Assembly: GCF_019216885.1 (NCBI RefSeq)
Contig: NZ_JAAQRC020000001.1
Location: forward strand, 3,782,501 to 3,846,500
DNA from: Methylobacterium sp. SyP6R
Lineage (GTDB): Bacteria; Pseudomonadota; Alphaproteobacteria; Rhizobiales; Beijerinckiaceae
DNA length: 64,000 bases
Direction of reading: 5' to 3'
Both the position numbers and the translations under genes were made by a program. The notes below the pieces were generated by a model. The model searched no databases. It was not told the DNA's origin and was given only the letters and a program-made list of their open reading frames with translations. Numbering within the stretch: position 1 is the first letter of the stretch; the number at the start of each line of letters is the position of its first letter. Of this stretch, positions 17,145 to 25,562 are shown in pieces.

Positions 17145-18311
17145 TCATGGAACCGCCGCCGGGGCGTCGGCGCCGAGGCGTGCGGGCTTGGTGCGGATGT
17201 CCATGGCGTTGCCGCGCCAGACGATGTCGCGGGCGACCCAGGCGGCGAGCCAGATCGGGATGAACAGGAGGTCGCGGGCGAGGCAGGCGAGCGGCCAGCG
17301 CCAGGAGCGCGGCCAGCCGTTGCGCGCGGCGAGCCGCCACTCGGCGCCGTACCACACGATGGCGGTTCCGATCATCGCCGCCAGGCCCGCGAGGTCGCCG
17401 CCCGCCGCCGGATAGGCGGCCAGCATCGGGATCACCGCGCCGGTGCCGATCTCGGGGGCGAAGAACAACGGGAAGGTGACCCGGCGCAGGCGCGCCCAGC
17501 GCAGCTGGCGCGACCACACCTCGGCGGCGCGGCGGGGCCCGAGCGGCTGGGCGAAGGGCGAGGCGACGAGATGGACCTGCCGGCCCATCGCCCGCACCAG
17601 CTTGGTGGCGGCGGCGTCCTCGGCGATCTCGGCACCGAGCGCCCGGATGCCGCCCTGCGCGTCGAGCAGCGGGCGGTACCAGAGCATGCTCTTGCCTTGC
17701 GCGAAGCCGAGGCCGAGCGCCTCGCCGACATATTGCCAGCGCGCCTGCAGGGTGTTGAGGAAGGTGCACTCGACTTCGGCCCAGAAGCTGCCGGGCCGGG
17801 TGCCGACCGGGGTCGAGCAGACGAGTCCGGTCTTCGGCCGCCAGGCGGCGCGCAGGCGCTGGATGTAATCCGGCGGCATCAAGACGTTCGAATCGGCCAG
17901 GATGACCCAGTCGTGGCGCGCCGCCTCCCAGCCGCGGATGCAGTTGTTGAGCTTCGGGTTGTCGCTCACCCGCTCGTCGCCGACGATCAGCCGTGCCGGC
18001 ACGCCCGGATGCATCGCGATCAGGCGCTCGACGAGCGGCACGATCGGGTCGGTGGCGCGGGCGACGCAGAAGATCAGCTCGTAGCGCGGATAGGCGAGGC
18101 GAAAGCCCGAGCCCAGGGTCTCCTCGCTGTAGGTCTCGAGGCCGCAGACCGGCCGCACCACCGTGACCGGAGCCTCCTCCAGCCCGGCGGAGGCCGGATC
18201 CGGCCGGCCCAAGTCCCTGTGGCCGAGGCGGCGCAGCGCGATCGCGAGGCTCGCGAGGTTGATCAGCGTGAGGGCGAGGCAGATGATGGCGGCGATGCCG
18301 GTACCGGTCAT
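17145..18311 (-). CDS. GT21-like glycosyltransferase (ceramide glucosyltransferase / HpnI type)
   Basis: A 388-residue membrane glycosyltransferase. An N-terminal helix (IAAIICLALTLINLASLAI) is followed by a GT2-fold domain: PVTVVRPVCGLE, a D-x-N-like ADSNVLMPP in place of DxD, EDAAATKLV, and RQLRWARLRR as the (Q/R)xxRW motif. C-terminal helices anchor it again. This pattern is that of ceramide glucosyltransferase and the hopanoid enzyme HpnI. No hpn or sphingolipid genes lie in the window, so the acceptor lipid cannot be decided. The ATG at 18311 was chosen because it begins the first hydrophobic segment. Confidence 0.82.
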   Translation of the reverse strand: MTGTGIAAIICLALTLINLASLAIALRRLGHRDLGRPDPASAGLEEAPVTVVRPVCGLETYSEETLGSGFRLAYPRYELIFCVARATDPIVPLVERLIAMHPGVPARLIVGDERVSDNPKLNNCIRGWEAARHDWVILADSNVLMPPDYIQRLRAAWRPKTGLVCSTPVGTRPGSFWAEVECTFLNTLQARWQYVGEALGLGFAQGKSMLWYRPLLDAQGGIRALGAEIAEDAAATKLVRAMGRQVHLVASPFAQPLGPRRAAEVWSRQLRWARLRRVTFPLFFAPEIGTGAVIPMLAAYPAAGGDLAGLAAMIGTAIVWYGAEWRLAARNGWPRSWRWPLACLARDLLFIPIWLAAWVARDIVWRGNAMDIRTKPARLGADAPAAVP

Positions 18312-18488
18312 GCGGATCCTCCCGGGCCGGTGCCGACCCGCGCCCTGTCCTCCCCTCAAACAGGCGGGCTGTTGCAACCGTATGACGGTGAAGCGCTCCC
18401 GGGCGCGGTGTTCCCTCACGGCATCACCCTGGACCCGGGCCCCGGCCAGGCTACATCCTCGCGCAACCGAAGAACCGACGAGCCCGGC

Positions 18489-20591
18489 ATGTCCCTGCCC
18501 CCCAACGCGCCGACCCCCGATCCCCGCCCGACCCTCGGGGCGCCCGACGACGATCCGCATCTGTGGCTCGAGGAGATCGACGGGGAGCGGGCGCTCGCCT
18601 GGGTCGAGGCGCAGAACGCCGACACGCTGGCGGCCTATGCCGATGGCCGCTACGCCGCCGACCGCGACGGGCTGAAGGCCGCCCTCGACCGGCCGGACAA
18701 GATCCCGGGCGTCACCCGGCGCGGCGGCCTCCTCTACAACCTGTGGCAGGATGCCGGGCATCCCCGCGGCCTGTGGCGGCGCACCACGCAAGACGAGTAC
18801 CGCACGCCTGAGCCGGCCTGGGACGTGCTCCTCGACCTCGACGCGCTCGCCCGCGACGAGGGCGAGGACTGGGTGTGGAGCGGCGCCGCGAGCCTGCCGC
18901 CCGGCCACGCGCGGGCGCTGATCCAGCTCTCCCGCGGCGGCGGCGACGCGACACTGGTGCGCGAGTTCGATCTGACGACCCGCCGCTTCGTCGAGGGCGG
19001 CTTCACGCTGCCGGAGGCGAAAAGCATCCCGGTCTGGCTCGATCCCGACACGCTGCTGCTGGCCTCTCCGCTGGGCGGCCCCGAGCACGCGACGCCGTCG
19101 GGCTATGCCCGCACCGTGCGGCTGTGGCGGCGCGGCACCGATCCGCTCGACGCCCCGGTGATCTTCTCCGCCGGTCCGACCAGCATGGTCGCCTACGGCT
19201 ATCCGGACCGGGAGGCCAGCCCCGAGCGCCTGGTCTTTGCCGAGCGCACCGGCTTCTTCGACGGCACGGTCAGCCTCGGCGACCGCTCCGGCCCGAAGAC
19301 CCGCCTCGACATCCCGACCGATGCCGATGCCCACTGGCACCGGGGGTTTCTGGCGATCCGGACCCGCACCCCGTGGGAGGTGGGCGGCACGACCCATCCC
19401 GCCGACAGCGTGCTCGGCATCGGCCTCGATGCCTTCCTGGCCGGGGACCGTGGCTTCCAGGTTCTGTTCACCCCCGGGCCGCGCCGGGCGCTGCAGGGCT
19501 TCTTCTGGACCGGCGGGCATCTGGTGCTCTCGATCCTCGACGACCTGAAGGCGGTATTTCCGGTCTTCACCCCCTCGGCGGGCGGATGGGCCGAGAGCCG
19601 GGTCGCCGGCCTGCCGGAACTCGGCGTCGTCAGCGTCTGGTCGATGGACGGCGAGGAGGAGGAATCGAACGGCGACCTGATGGTGGCCGCCAACGACCCC
19701 GTCACGCCCTCGACCCTGCTGACCACCCGGCCCGACCTCGCCGCGCCCACTCTCCTCAAGCAGGCCCCCGCCCTGTTCGAGGCCGACGGAATGGTGGTGA
19801 CCCGGCACGAGGCGGTGTCGAGCGACGGCGAGCGCATCCCCTACGTCCAGGCCGGCCCTCCGGGGGAGACCGGCGAGGCGCCGGTGCATCTCTCCGGCTA
19901 TGGCGGCTTCCAGGTCACGAACCTCGCCGGCTACTCGGCGGTGCTCGGCCGGCTCTGGCTCGCCAAGGGCGGCACCCGGGTGGTGGCCAATATCCGCGGC
20001 GGCGGCGAGTTCGGCACCCGCTGGCACGAGGCCGGCCGGCGCGAGGGCAAGGCGCTCACCCACGACGATTTCGCGGCGGTCGCCGCCGACCTCGTGCGCC
20101 GTGGCGTGACCCGGCCTCACCGCATCGCCGCCGAGGGCGGCTCGAATGGCGGGCTCCTCATCGCCAACATGCTGACGCGCTATCCGGAGCGCTTCGGCGC
20201 GCTGTTCTGCACCGTGCCGCTGATCGACATGCGGCGCTACACCAAGCTGCTGGCCGGGGCGAGCTGGATCGCCGAATACGGCGACCCGGACGATCCGGCG
20301 GACTGGGGGTTCCTTCAGAAGATCTCGGCCTACCACGTCGCCGAGGCCGGCAAGCCCTACCCGCCGATCCTGATCGCCACGACCCGGCGCGACGACCGGG
20401 TGCATCCGGGCCATGCCCGCAAGATGGCGGCGAAGCTCCAGGCGCTCGGCTATCCCGCCCGCTTCTACGAGCCCGAGGCCGGCGGCCATTCCCACGGCAA
20501 GACCAGCGCCGAGACCGCCGCCTTCGCGGCTTTGGGCGCCGCCTTCCTGCGCCGGGCGATCGGCTGGGAGCCGGAGGTGGCGGGCACATAA
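18489..20591 (+). CDS. Prolyl oligopeptidase family serine peptidase (S9)
   Basis: A 700-residue protein with the architecture of S9 oligopeptidases: a beta-propeller (about 70-430) then an alpha/beta-hydrolase domain. The triad is visible as S552 in GGSNGG, D636 in RRDDRVHPGH and H667 in GGHSHGK. There is no signal peptide, so a cytoplasmic role in cleaving short peptides is likely. It lies divergent from the glycosyltransferase with 177 bp between them. Family members cut after Pro or basic residues; specificity cannot be read here. Confidence 0.92.
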   Translation: MSLPPNAPTPDPRPTLGAPDDDPHLWLEEIDGERALAWVEAQNADTLAAYADGRYAADRDGLKAALDRPDKIPGVTRRGGLLYNLWQDAGHPRGLWRRTTQDEYRTPEPAWDVLLDLDALARDEGEDWVWSGAASLPPGHARALIQLSRGGGDATLVREFDLTTRRFVEGGFTLPEAKSIPVWLDPDTLLLASPLGGPEHATPSGYARTVRLWRRGTDPLDAPVIFSAGPTSMVAYGYPDREASPERLVFAERTGFFDGTVSLGDRSGPKTRLDIPTDADAHWHRGFLAIRTRTPWEVGGTTHPADSVLGIGLDAFLAGDRGFQVLFTPGPRRALQGFFWTGGHLVLSILDDLKAVFPVFTPSAGGWAESRVAGLPELGVVSVWSMDGEEEESNGDLMVAANDPVTPSTLLTTRPDLAAPTLLKQAPALFEADGMVVTRHEAVSSDGERIPYVQAGPPGETGEAPVHLSGYGGFQVTNLAGYSAVLGRLWLAKGGTRVVANIRGGGEFGTRWHEAGRREGKALTHDDFAAVAADLVRRGVTRPHRIAAEGGSNGGLLIANMLTRYPERFGALFCTVPLIDMRRYTKLLAGASWIAEYGDPDDPADWGFLQKISAYHVAEAGKPYPPILIATTRRDDRVHPGHARKMAAKLQALGYPARFYEPEAGGHSHGKTSAETAAFAALGAAFLRRAIGWEPEVAGT

Positions 20592-20700
20592 AGGTTTCTG
20601 CGCAGTAAAACCCGGGAACCCGCGCGCGGCGCGCACGTCATTCCGGTGCCCAAGCGTGGCATAACGCCGTCACGCCCTGCCGGATGAAAGGCTCCCCACG

Positions 20701-21330
20701 ATGCGCGCCGCAGCAATCCTCCTCGTCACCCTCTGCGTGGCCGGGACCGGTGAGGCGCGGGCCGGGATCCTGATCCGGGTCGACAAGACCACCCAGCGGA
20801 TGACCGTGACCCGGGACGGGCAGACGCTGTACGACTGGCCGGTCTCCACCGGCATGACCGGCTACAGCACGCCGCGGGGTGCCTTCTCGCCCTCGCGCAT
20901 GGTGGCCGATTACCGCTCGCGCGAGTGGGACGACGCGCCGATGCCGCATGCGATCTTCTTCACCGGCCGCGGCCACGCCATCCACGGCAGCGGCCATACC
21001 AGCCGCCTCGGCACCCCGGCCTCCCACGGCTGCGTGCGCCTGGCGCCGGCCAAGGCCGCGACGCTCTACGCCCTCGTCAAGGCGGAGGGCATGGGCAACA
21101 CCCGGGTGGTGATCGGCGGCGACGAGACCGCCATCGCCGGACGGGCCTTACCCCGCCGGGAGGCGAGGGCGCGCCGGGACCGCCTCGACGAGGACGGCTT
21201 TACGCGGACCTCCCGCGTCTCGCGCGGACGCGCCTACGATCCGTGGGGCGACGATGGGTGGCAGCCGGTCGGGGCGACCTACCCGTCGCCGTATGGGGCG
21301 ACGTATTATTCCTACGGTCCGTCGTACTGA
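20701..21330 (+). CDS. L,D-transpeptidase (YkuD/ErfK family)
   Basis: A 209-residue exported protein; signal peptide to about residue 21 (AGTGEARAG). The YkuD domain covers 22-130 with H95 in HAIHGSG and the catalytic motif S108-H-G-C111-VRL. The C-terminal 75 residues are Arg-rich, then Tyr/Gly/Pro-rich (YPSPYGATYYSYGPSY). These enzymes make 3-3 peptidoglycan crosslinks or attach proteins to the wall; which one applies is not evident. It follows the S9 gene by 109 bp. Confidence 0.92.
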   Translation: MRAAAILLVTLCVAGTGEARAGILIRVDKTTQRMTVTRDGQTLYDWPVSTGMTGYSTPRGAFSPSRMVADYRSREWDDAPMPHAIFFTGRGHAIHGSGHTSRLGTPASHGCVRLAPAKAATLYALVKAEGMGNTRVVIGGDETAIAGRALPRREARARRDRLDEDGFTRTSRVSRGRAYDPWGDDGWQPVGATYPSPYGATYYSYGPSY

Positions 21331-21344
21331 GCGATCGTTCGATC

Positions 21345-21480
21345 TCTCCCACCCACGACCTCATCCTGAGGCGTCAGTCGATTGAAAATCGACTGACCTC
21401 GAAGGAGGGCTCCAGAAGTCTCCGAGATCACTGGAGCCCTCCTTCGAGGCTCGCTTCGCTCACACCTCAGAGCCTGCTTG
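21345..21480. repeat. Palindromic repeat, family A copy 2
   Basis: A nested inverted repeat: CCTCATCCTGAGG with GTCAGTCGATTG, then GAAGGAGGGCTCCAG and its complement CTGGAGCCCTCCTTC, ending with CACCTCAGAGCCTGCTTGAG. It begins 15 bp after the L,D-transpeptidase stop and may end that transcript. Copy 3 follows 45 bp later. Confidence 0.85.
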
Positions 21481-21524
21481 AGTGGTTTTTCTATCGCTAA
21501 AAGCCGGATAATCAAGGATATCCT

Positions 21525-21675
21525 ACCCTCCCACCTCATCCTGAGGTGTTAGTCGATCGGAGATCGACTGACCTCGAAGGAGCCCTCCAGAAATCTCAGC
21601 GATCACTGGAGCCCTCCTTCGAGGTCAGTCCATCTCCGATGAACTGACACCTCAGGATGAGGTCGTGGGCAGGAT
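21525..21675. repeat. Palindromic repeat, family A copy 3
   Basis: A near-complete copy: CCCACCTCATCCTGAGGTG, two arms with GATCGACTGACCTCGAAGGA and its complement, then ACACCTCAGGATGAGGT. A downstream tag CCGCTCAAACAGGCTCT-like lies at about 21713-21730. The two copies occupy most of the 541-bp gap 21331-21871, in which no gene was seen. Confidence 0.88.
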
Positions 21676-21871
21676 ATGCCCTGCCCTTTCCGGCTTTATA
21701 GAAGACGATCCCGCTCAAACAGGCTCTCAGGATGAGGTTCGGTGTGGGATGGCTCAGCGCCCCGCTTCGGACGCCCGATTCCCCCGGCAGGCGGCCCAAC
21801 CCGCCTTGCCGAAAGCGGGCCCCCGCGACACCTAGGGGGTCTCGCGCCGCTACCAGGGAGCAGGCTTTCGG

Positions 21872-22249
21872 ATGCGCAGCCTGTTCGTCCTGATGTCGAT
21901 CGCGGTCGCCCTCGGCTTCGTGGTCAGCGGGCTCATCAACGGCCTCGACGACCGGGCGCTGGCCCGGAGCGAGCGCGAGGCGCAGAGGCGGGTCGGGGTC
22001 GCGGTGGCGGACTACGCCCGCCGGCTCGGCCTGTCGCAGGACTGGGCCGCCTATTGCCGGGCCGAGACGAGGCGCAAGCTCGCGACCTACCCGAAGGACG
22101 GCTCGGTCCCGTTCGGCCTGCGCTATTCCAGCGCCGGCACCGAGGAGGTCGAGCGGGCGATCCGCGAGCGCGAGACCTACGAGCGCCAGGACCAGATCCT
22201 GTGCCTGACGCAGCTGCCCGCGAGCCTGCGCGACCAGGCGGCGCCGTAA
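21872..22249 (+). CDS. Hypothetical single-pass exported protein
   Basis: A 125-residue protein not recognised as any named family. Residues 1-24 are hydrophobic (MRSLFVLMSIAVALGFVVSG) and could be a signal anchor. The rest is hydrophilic and Arg/Glu-rich with two cysteines (C56 in AAYCRAET and C110 in QILCLTQ) that could pair outside the cytoplasm. It is convergent with the S49 peptidase gene with only 4 bp between the stops. High-GC codon use and the clear N-terminus support a real gene. Confidence 0.65.
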   Translation: MRSLFVLMSIAVALGFVVSGLINGLDDRALARSEREAQRRVGVAVADYARRLGLSQDWAAYCRAETRRKLATYPKDGSVPFGLRYSSAGTEEVERAIRERETYERQDQILCLTQLPASLRDQAAP

Positions 22250-22253
22250 GGGC

Positions 22254-23117
22254 CTATAATCCGTACCGCGAAAAGGCCGCGCGCTCGTCGAGGGCGGCGA
22301 GCGCCCCCTCGATCGCCGCGAGGCCGACCGCCCCCGGCTCGCGCCGGCGCAGCAGCCGGGCGAGGAGGCCGCCGCGGACCTGCTCGATCACCGGCAGCTT
22401 CACATTGTCGCCGAAGCGCTCCCGCAGGACCGAGCGGACGTCGCCATGGCCGTCGACGAGGCCGAGCGCGAGGCCCTGGCGGCCGGTCCAGACCGCGCCG
22501 GAAAACAAGTCGTCGGGATCGCCCTTGAGGCCGGGCCGGCGGCTCGTCACGAGCTCGGCGAACATCGCCTGCACGTCGGCCTGGATGGTCTTGAGGCGGG
22601 CGACGTCGTCCGGGTTCTCGGGCCGGAACGGGTCGAGCATCGCCTTGGCCTTGCCGGCGGTGTGAACCCGGCGCTCGATGCCCAGGCGCTCGATCAGCCC
22701 GGTGAAGCCGAACCCGGCCGAGACCACCCCGATCGAGCCGACGAGGGAGGACGGATCGCAGAAGATCTCGTCGGCCGCGCAGGCGATCATGTAGCCGCCC
22801 GACGCCGCAACATCCTCCACGAAGGCGAGGACCGGCACCCCGGCCTCGACCGACAGCGCCCGGATGCGGCGGAAGATCAGGTGCGACTGCGCCGCCGAGC
22901 CGCCCGGCGAGTTGACGACCAGCGCCACCGCCCGGATGCCCTTCATGCCGAAGGCCCGCTCCAGGGCCGGGGCGCAGGCGCCGAGCGACAGGCCGGCCCG
23001 CAGGGGCGAGACCGCCCCGATGGCGCCGCTCAGGCGTACGACCGGCACCACCGGGTGACGGCGAGCCCAGCGCTCGGGCAAGAAGGCGCGCAGGGCGGTG
23101 AGGGGCCGGAACGGCAT
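22254..23117 (-). CDS. S49 family peptidase (SppA/SohB-like)
   Basis: A 287-residue single-domain member of the signal-peptide peptidase A family. The Ser nucleophile is S106 in DVAASGGYMIA, and the general-base Lys is likely K158 in AGKAKAMLDPF; SIGVVSAGFGFTGLIERLGI matches the family core. No transmembrane helix precedes the domain in this start, which is unusual for SppA but common in this short subgroup. The ATG at 23117 is preferred to a longer upstream form whose N-terminus is Arg/Pro-rich and low in coding character. Confidence 0.88.
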   Translation of the reverse strand: MPFRPLTALRAFLPERWARRHPVVPVVRLSGAIGAVSPLRAGLSLGACAPALERAFGMKGIRAVALVVNSPGGSAAQSHLIFRRIRALSVEAGVPVLAFVEDVAASGGYMIACAADEIFCDPSSLVGSIGVVSAGFGFTGLIERLGIERRVHTAGKAKAMLDPFRPENPDDVARLKTIQADVQAMFAELVTSRRPGLKGDPDDLFSGAVWTGRQGLALGLVDGHGDVRSVLRERFGDNVKLPVIEQVRGGLLARLLRRREPGAVGLAAIEGALAALDERAAFSRYGL

Positions 23118-23450
23118 GGCGGGATGGGGTCTCCGATGGCGGCCTCGACGGTTACGCGGAGCGCGGGGCTTGGGGCAAGCGAGCCCGGGGCCGCAGGCGC
23201 GGGCCGCGCGCAATGCCGAGACCTGCGGGGGCGCCTCGAGCCGGGAACAGTTTCAAGTCGAGCGCAAGTTTTTCGCGCAAGTTTTTCGCCCGCATCGATT
23301 GAAGCGAGGCCTTGCGCGTCTAGGTGATCCGACAGCGCCCCTCGGTCGTCCGGCGGGCGTCCCGCCGGTCCGTCACCGGCGGGGACGAGCCTCGTTGCCA
23401 CCTGACAGCCGGGGCGCCGCGCGCCGCGCCGCCCGAGGGAGACAGACATC
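23118..23450. other. Divergent intergenic region with tandem 13-bp repeat
   Basis: 333 bp between the S49 peptidase and the Tyr/Arg-rich protein gene. It contains GCGCAAGTTTTTC twice in tandem (23262-23274 and 23275-23287). No other structure or gene was recognised. Confidence 0.55.
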
Positions 23451-23768
23451 ATGCGTGCTCTTCGATGGATCGGCCTGGTCCTGACCCTGCTCGTCGCAGG
23501 AATCGGGCTCGGCACCAGCCGCAGTTCCGCCGCCGCCCTGCCGAGCGCCGGCGCCCTCGCGGCCGAAGCCAGCGCCGCCGCCCCCCTGGTCGACAAGGCC
23601 TATTATTATCGCCGCGTCTACCGATACCGGCCGTATCGCCGGTATTACGGCTACCGGCCCTATCGCCGCTACTACTACCGCCCGTATTATCGTCCGTATT
23701 ACCGCCGGTACTATCGTCCCTATTACCGGCCCTATCGCCGGGTCTACGGCCCGCGCTTCTTCTTCTAG
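23451..23768 (+). CDS. Small secreted Tyr/Arg-rich repeat protein
   Basis: A 105-residue protein. Residues 1-28 form a good signal peptide (LTLLVAGIGLG, then SRSSAAA). After a short Ala-rich spacer, residues 49-105 are almost only Tyr, Arg and Pro in loose repeats of the type YRPYRRYY and YRPYY, ending in PRFFF. The mature protein would be strongly basic and aromatic. I do not recognise an exact family, although short secreted Tyr-rich proteins are common in this order. It has GAGACAGACATC before the ATG and is followed at once by a family D palindrome. Binding to anionic polymers or the outer surface is a guess. Confidence 0.75.
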   Translation: MRALRWIGLVLTLLVAGIGLGTSRSSAAALPSAGALAAEASAAAPLVDKAYYYRRVYRYRPYRRYYGYRPYRRYYYRPYYRPYYRRYYRPYYRPYRRVYGPRFFF

Positions 23769-23865
23769 GGCGCTTTCCGACGAAGCGGATGCCGCTTCGT
23801 CGTCGAAAATGCGGCACAATCAAAGACTTGGAGCAGCGCCCGATGGTACCGCGATCGGGCGCAGC
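23768..23865 (+). repeat. Palindromic repeat, family D copy 1
   Basis: Starts at the stop codon of the Tyr/Arg-rich gene. A perfect 11-bp inverted repeat (CGACGAAGCGG-ATG-CCGCTTCGTCG, 23778-23802) is followed by AAAATGCGGCACAATCAAAG and GGAGCAGCGC. A close relative lies in reverse orientation at 40062-40168. The hairpin may double as a terminator for the gene before it, although no T-run follows. Confidence 0.75.
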
Positions 23866-24414
23866 TCCAACGCGCATGTCGAGTCCATGCCGCCGACCGG
23901 TCGAGTGACCGAGCTCGGGCGGACGGACGGGGCTTGCCCGACGGCTGCCTGTTTCGCGGCACGCGGCCCTTGCAACCGGACCAGGTCGGCTCCAACCGCA
24001 TCCCGTGCACCGGGATGCGAACTCCGCCACGTTTCAGGCGGGACGACGCTCGTCGCCACCGTCAAGCATAACGACAATCCTGTTCATTGATCCTGGTATA
24101 TTCCCGACGTCAGGACTGACGGCGGCGACCGCCTCGTCACAAGATTGCAGTCTGACGCGACGGAACTGCGCCGATCTGCCCGGCTCCCCAAGCCTCGAAA
24201 CCCGGCCGGCAGGCCCAGGCCGCGGCCGCGGCACGGATCCGACTCCGTATCCGAGATTCCAGCCCGCCCGTTTACTCACGCTTAAGTTCAAAAAGCCCAT
24301 TCTCACCCTCGGAAAGAGACCGAATCCTGGTTTTCGAAGCCGGGGAGCCCACCGGCTCCCCATGCCGCGGGACCCGGCCCTGGCCGAACGTCGTACGCCG
24401 CGGGAGATGGGCAG
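23866..24414. other. Intergenic region upstream of the HD-GYP gene
   Basis: 549 bp with no coding-like ORF. It should hold the promoter for the HD-GYP gene, but no confident promoter, riboswitch or operator was recognised. Confidence 0.5.
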
Positions 24415-25554
24415 ATGGACGTACTCGTCATCGACGACAGCCAGGCGGTGCTGGCCCAGATGCAGCGGCTGCTGGAGCAGGACCAGCAGGCTGTCACGTC
24501 CATCTTCCGGAATCCGCTCCTGGCGCTCGACGAGGCGCGGATGTGCGCCTTCGATCTCGTGCTGGTCGATTACAACATGCCCGAGATGGACGGCCTGACC
24601 GTCATTCGCGAATTGCGGGGCATCGAGCATTACGCCCAGGTGCCGATCGTGATGATCACCAGCGAGGTGAGCGACGCGGTGCGCCTCGCCGCGCTGGATG
24701 CGGGCGCCACCGACTTCCTGGACAAGCGCATCGGCCGTGTCGAACTCCGGGTCCGGCTGCGCAACCTGGTGCGGCTGGCCACCGCGGTGCGCCGCCTCGA
24801 CGAGCAGGCCTCGTGGCTTGCCGGCGAGGTCGAGAAGGCGGTGCGCACCTTGCGCGAGCGCGAGGCCGAGATCATCTTCCGCCTCTCGCTGGCGGTGGAA
24901 TACCGGGACAACGACACCGGCGACCACACCTGGCGCGTCGCCCGCTACAGCCAGATCATGGCCGAGGCCCTGGGGCTCGACGACGACCTGTGCCGCCGCG
25001 TCTACTTGGCGGCCCCGCTCCACGACGTCGGCAAGGTGGCGATCCCCGACGGCGTGCTGCTCAAGCCCGGCCGCCTCGACGCGGAGGAATTCGCCCTGAT
25101 CCGCACCCATCCGGCGATCGGCAAGCGCATCCTGGGCGGCAGCAACTGCGCGCTGATCGGGCTCGCGGCGGAGATCGCCGAATCCCACCACGAGCGCTGG
25201 GACGGCGGCGGCTATCCCCGGGGCCTCTCCGGCGAGGCGATCCCGCTCGCGGCCCGGATCGTCGCCGTCGCCGACGTGTTCGACGCGCTGACCACGGAGC
25301 GCCCCTACAAGGCGGCGATGCCCCTCGACGAGGCGCGGGCCTGTATCGAGGCGGAGAGCGGCCGCCACTTCGATCCGGCCTGCGTGGCCGCCTTCCTGTC
25401 GGGCTGGGACGAGATCGCGACGGTCCGCAGCGACGCCTCGGCGCGCCTGCGCGACATCCCGGTTCGGATCGAGCCCTGGGCCCGGGTGCCGTCCCTCCCC
25501 CGGGAGGTGCCGGTGGAGGCGCAGGCCGCACCGCGCGAGGACGCGGCGGCCTGA
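24415..25554 (+). CDS. HD-GYP domain response regulator, probable c-di-GMP phosphodiesterase
   Basis: A 379-residue RpfG-like protein. The receiver spans 1-120 with D52 in VDYNMPEMDG and K104. A helical linker (125-155) leads to the HD-GYP domain at about 155-335: H171 in DHTWRVARYS, H203-D204 in HDVGKVAIPDGVLLKPG, HP at about 222, H258-H259-E in SHHERWDGGGYPRG with G266-Y-P268, and VADVFDALT. All metal-binding positions and the GYP signature are kept, so hydrolysis of cyclic di-GMP under phospho-control is expected. No kinase gene is adjacent. It may lower the messenger read by the PilZ protein at 16081. Confidence 0.93.
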   Translation: MDVLVIDDSQAVLAQMQRLLEQDQQAVTSIFRNPLLALDEARMCAFDLVLVDYNMPEMDGLTVIRELRGIEHYAQVPIVMITSEVSDAVRLAALDAGATDFLDKRIGRVELRVRLRNLVRLATAVRRLDEQASWLAGEVEKAVRTLREREAEIIFRLSLAVEYRDNDTGDHTWRVARYSQIMAEALGLDDDLCRRVYLAAPLHDVGKVAIPDGVLLKPGRLDAEEFALIRTHPAIGKRILGGSNCALIGLAAEIAESHHERWDGGGYPRGLSGEAIPLAARIVAVADVFDALTTERPYKAAMPLDEARACIEAESGRHFDPACVAAFLSGWDEIATVRSDASARLRDIPVRIEPWARVPSLPREVPVEAQAAPREDAAA

Positions 25555-25562
25555 ACCCCTCG

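Noticed and set aside
17145..20636. Very long minus-strand frame running through the S9 peptidase gene
   Set aside because: Only 17145-18311 resembles a known protein; the rest is the antisense of the S9 gene and has no family features. High GC makes such open frames common.
21345..21675. CRISPR-like array
   Set aside because: The repeats are palindromic elements of about 130-150 bp with no regular short repeats or spacers, and no cas genes are present.
23778..23802. Rho-independent terminator after the Tyr/Arg-rich gene
   Set aside because: The hairpin is good but no T-run follows; it is better described as part of a dispersed repeat that may also stop transcription.
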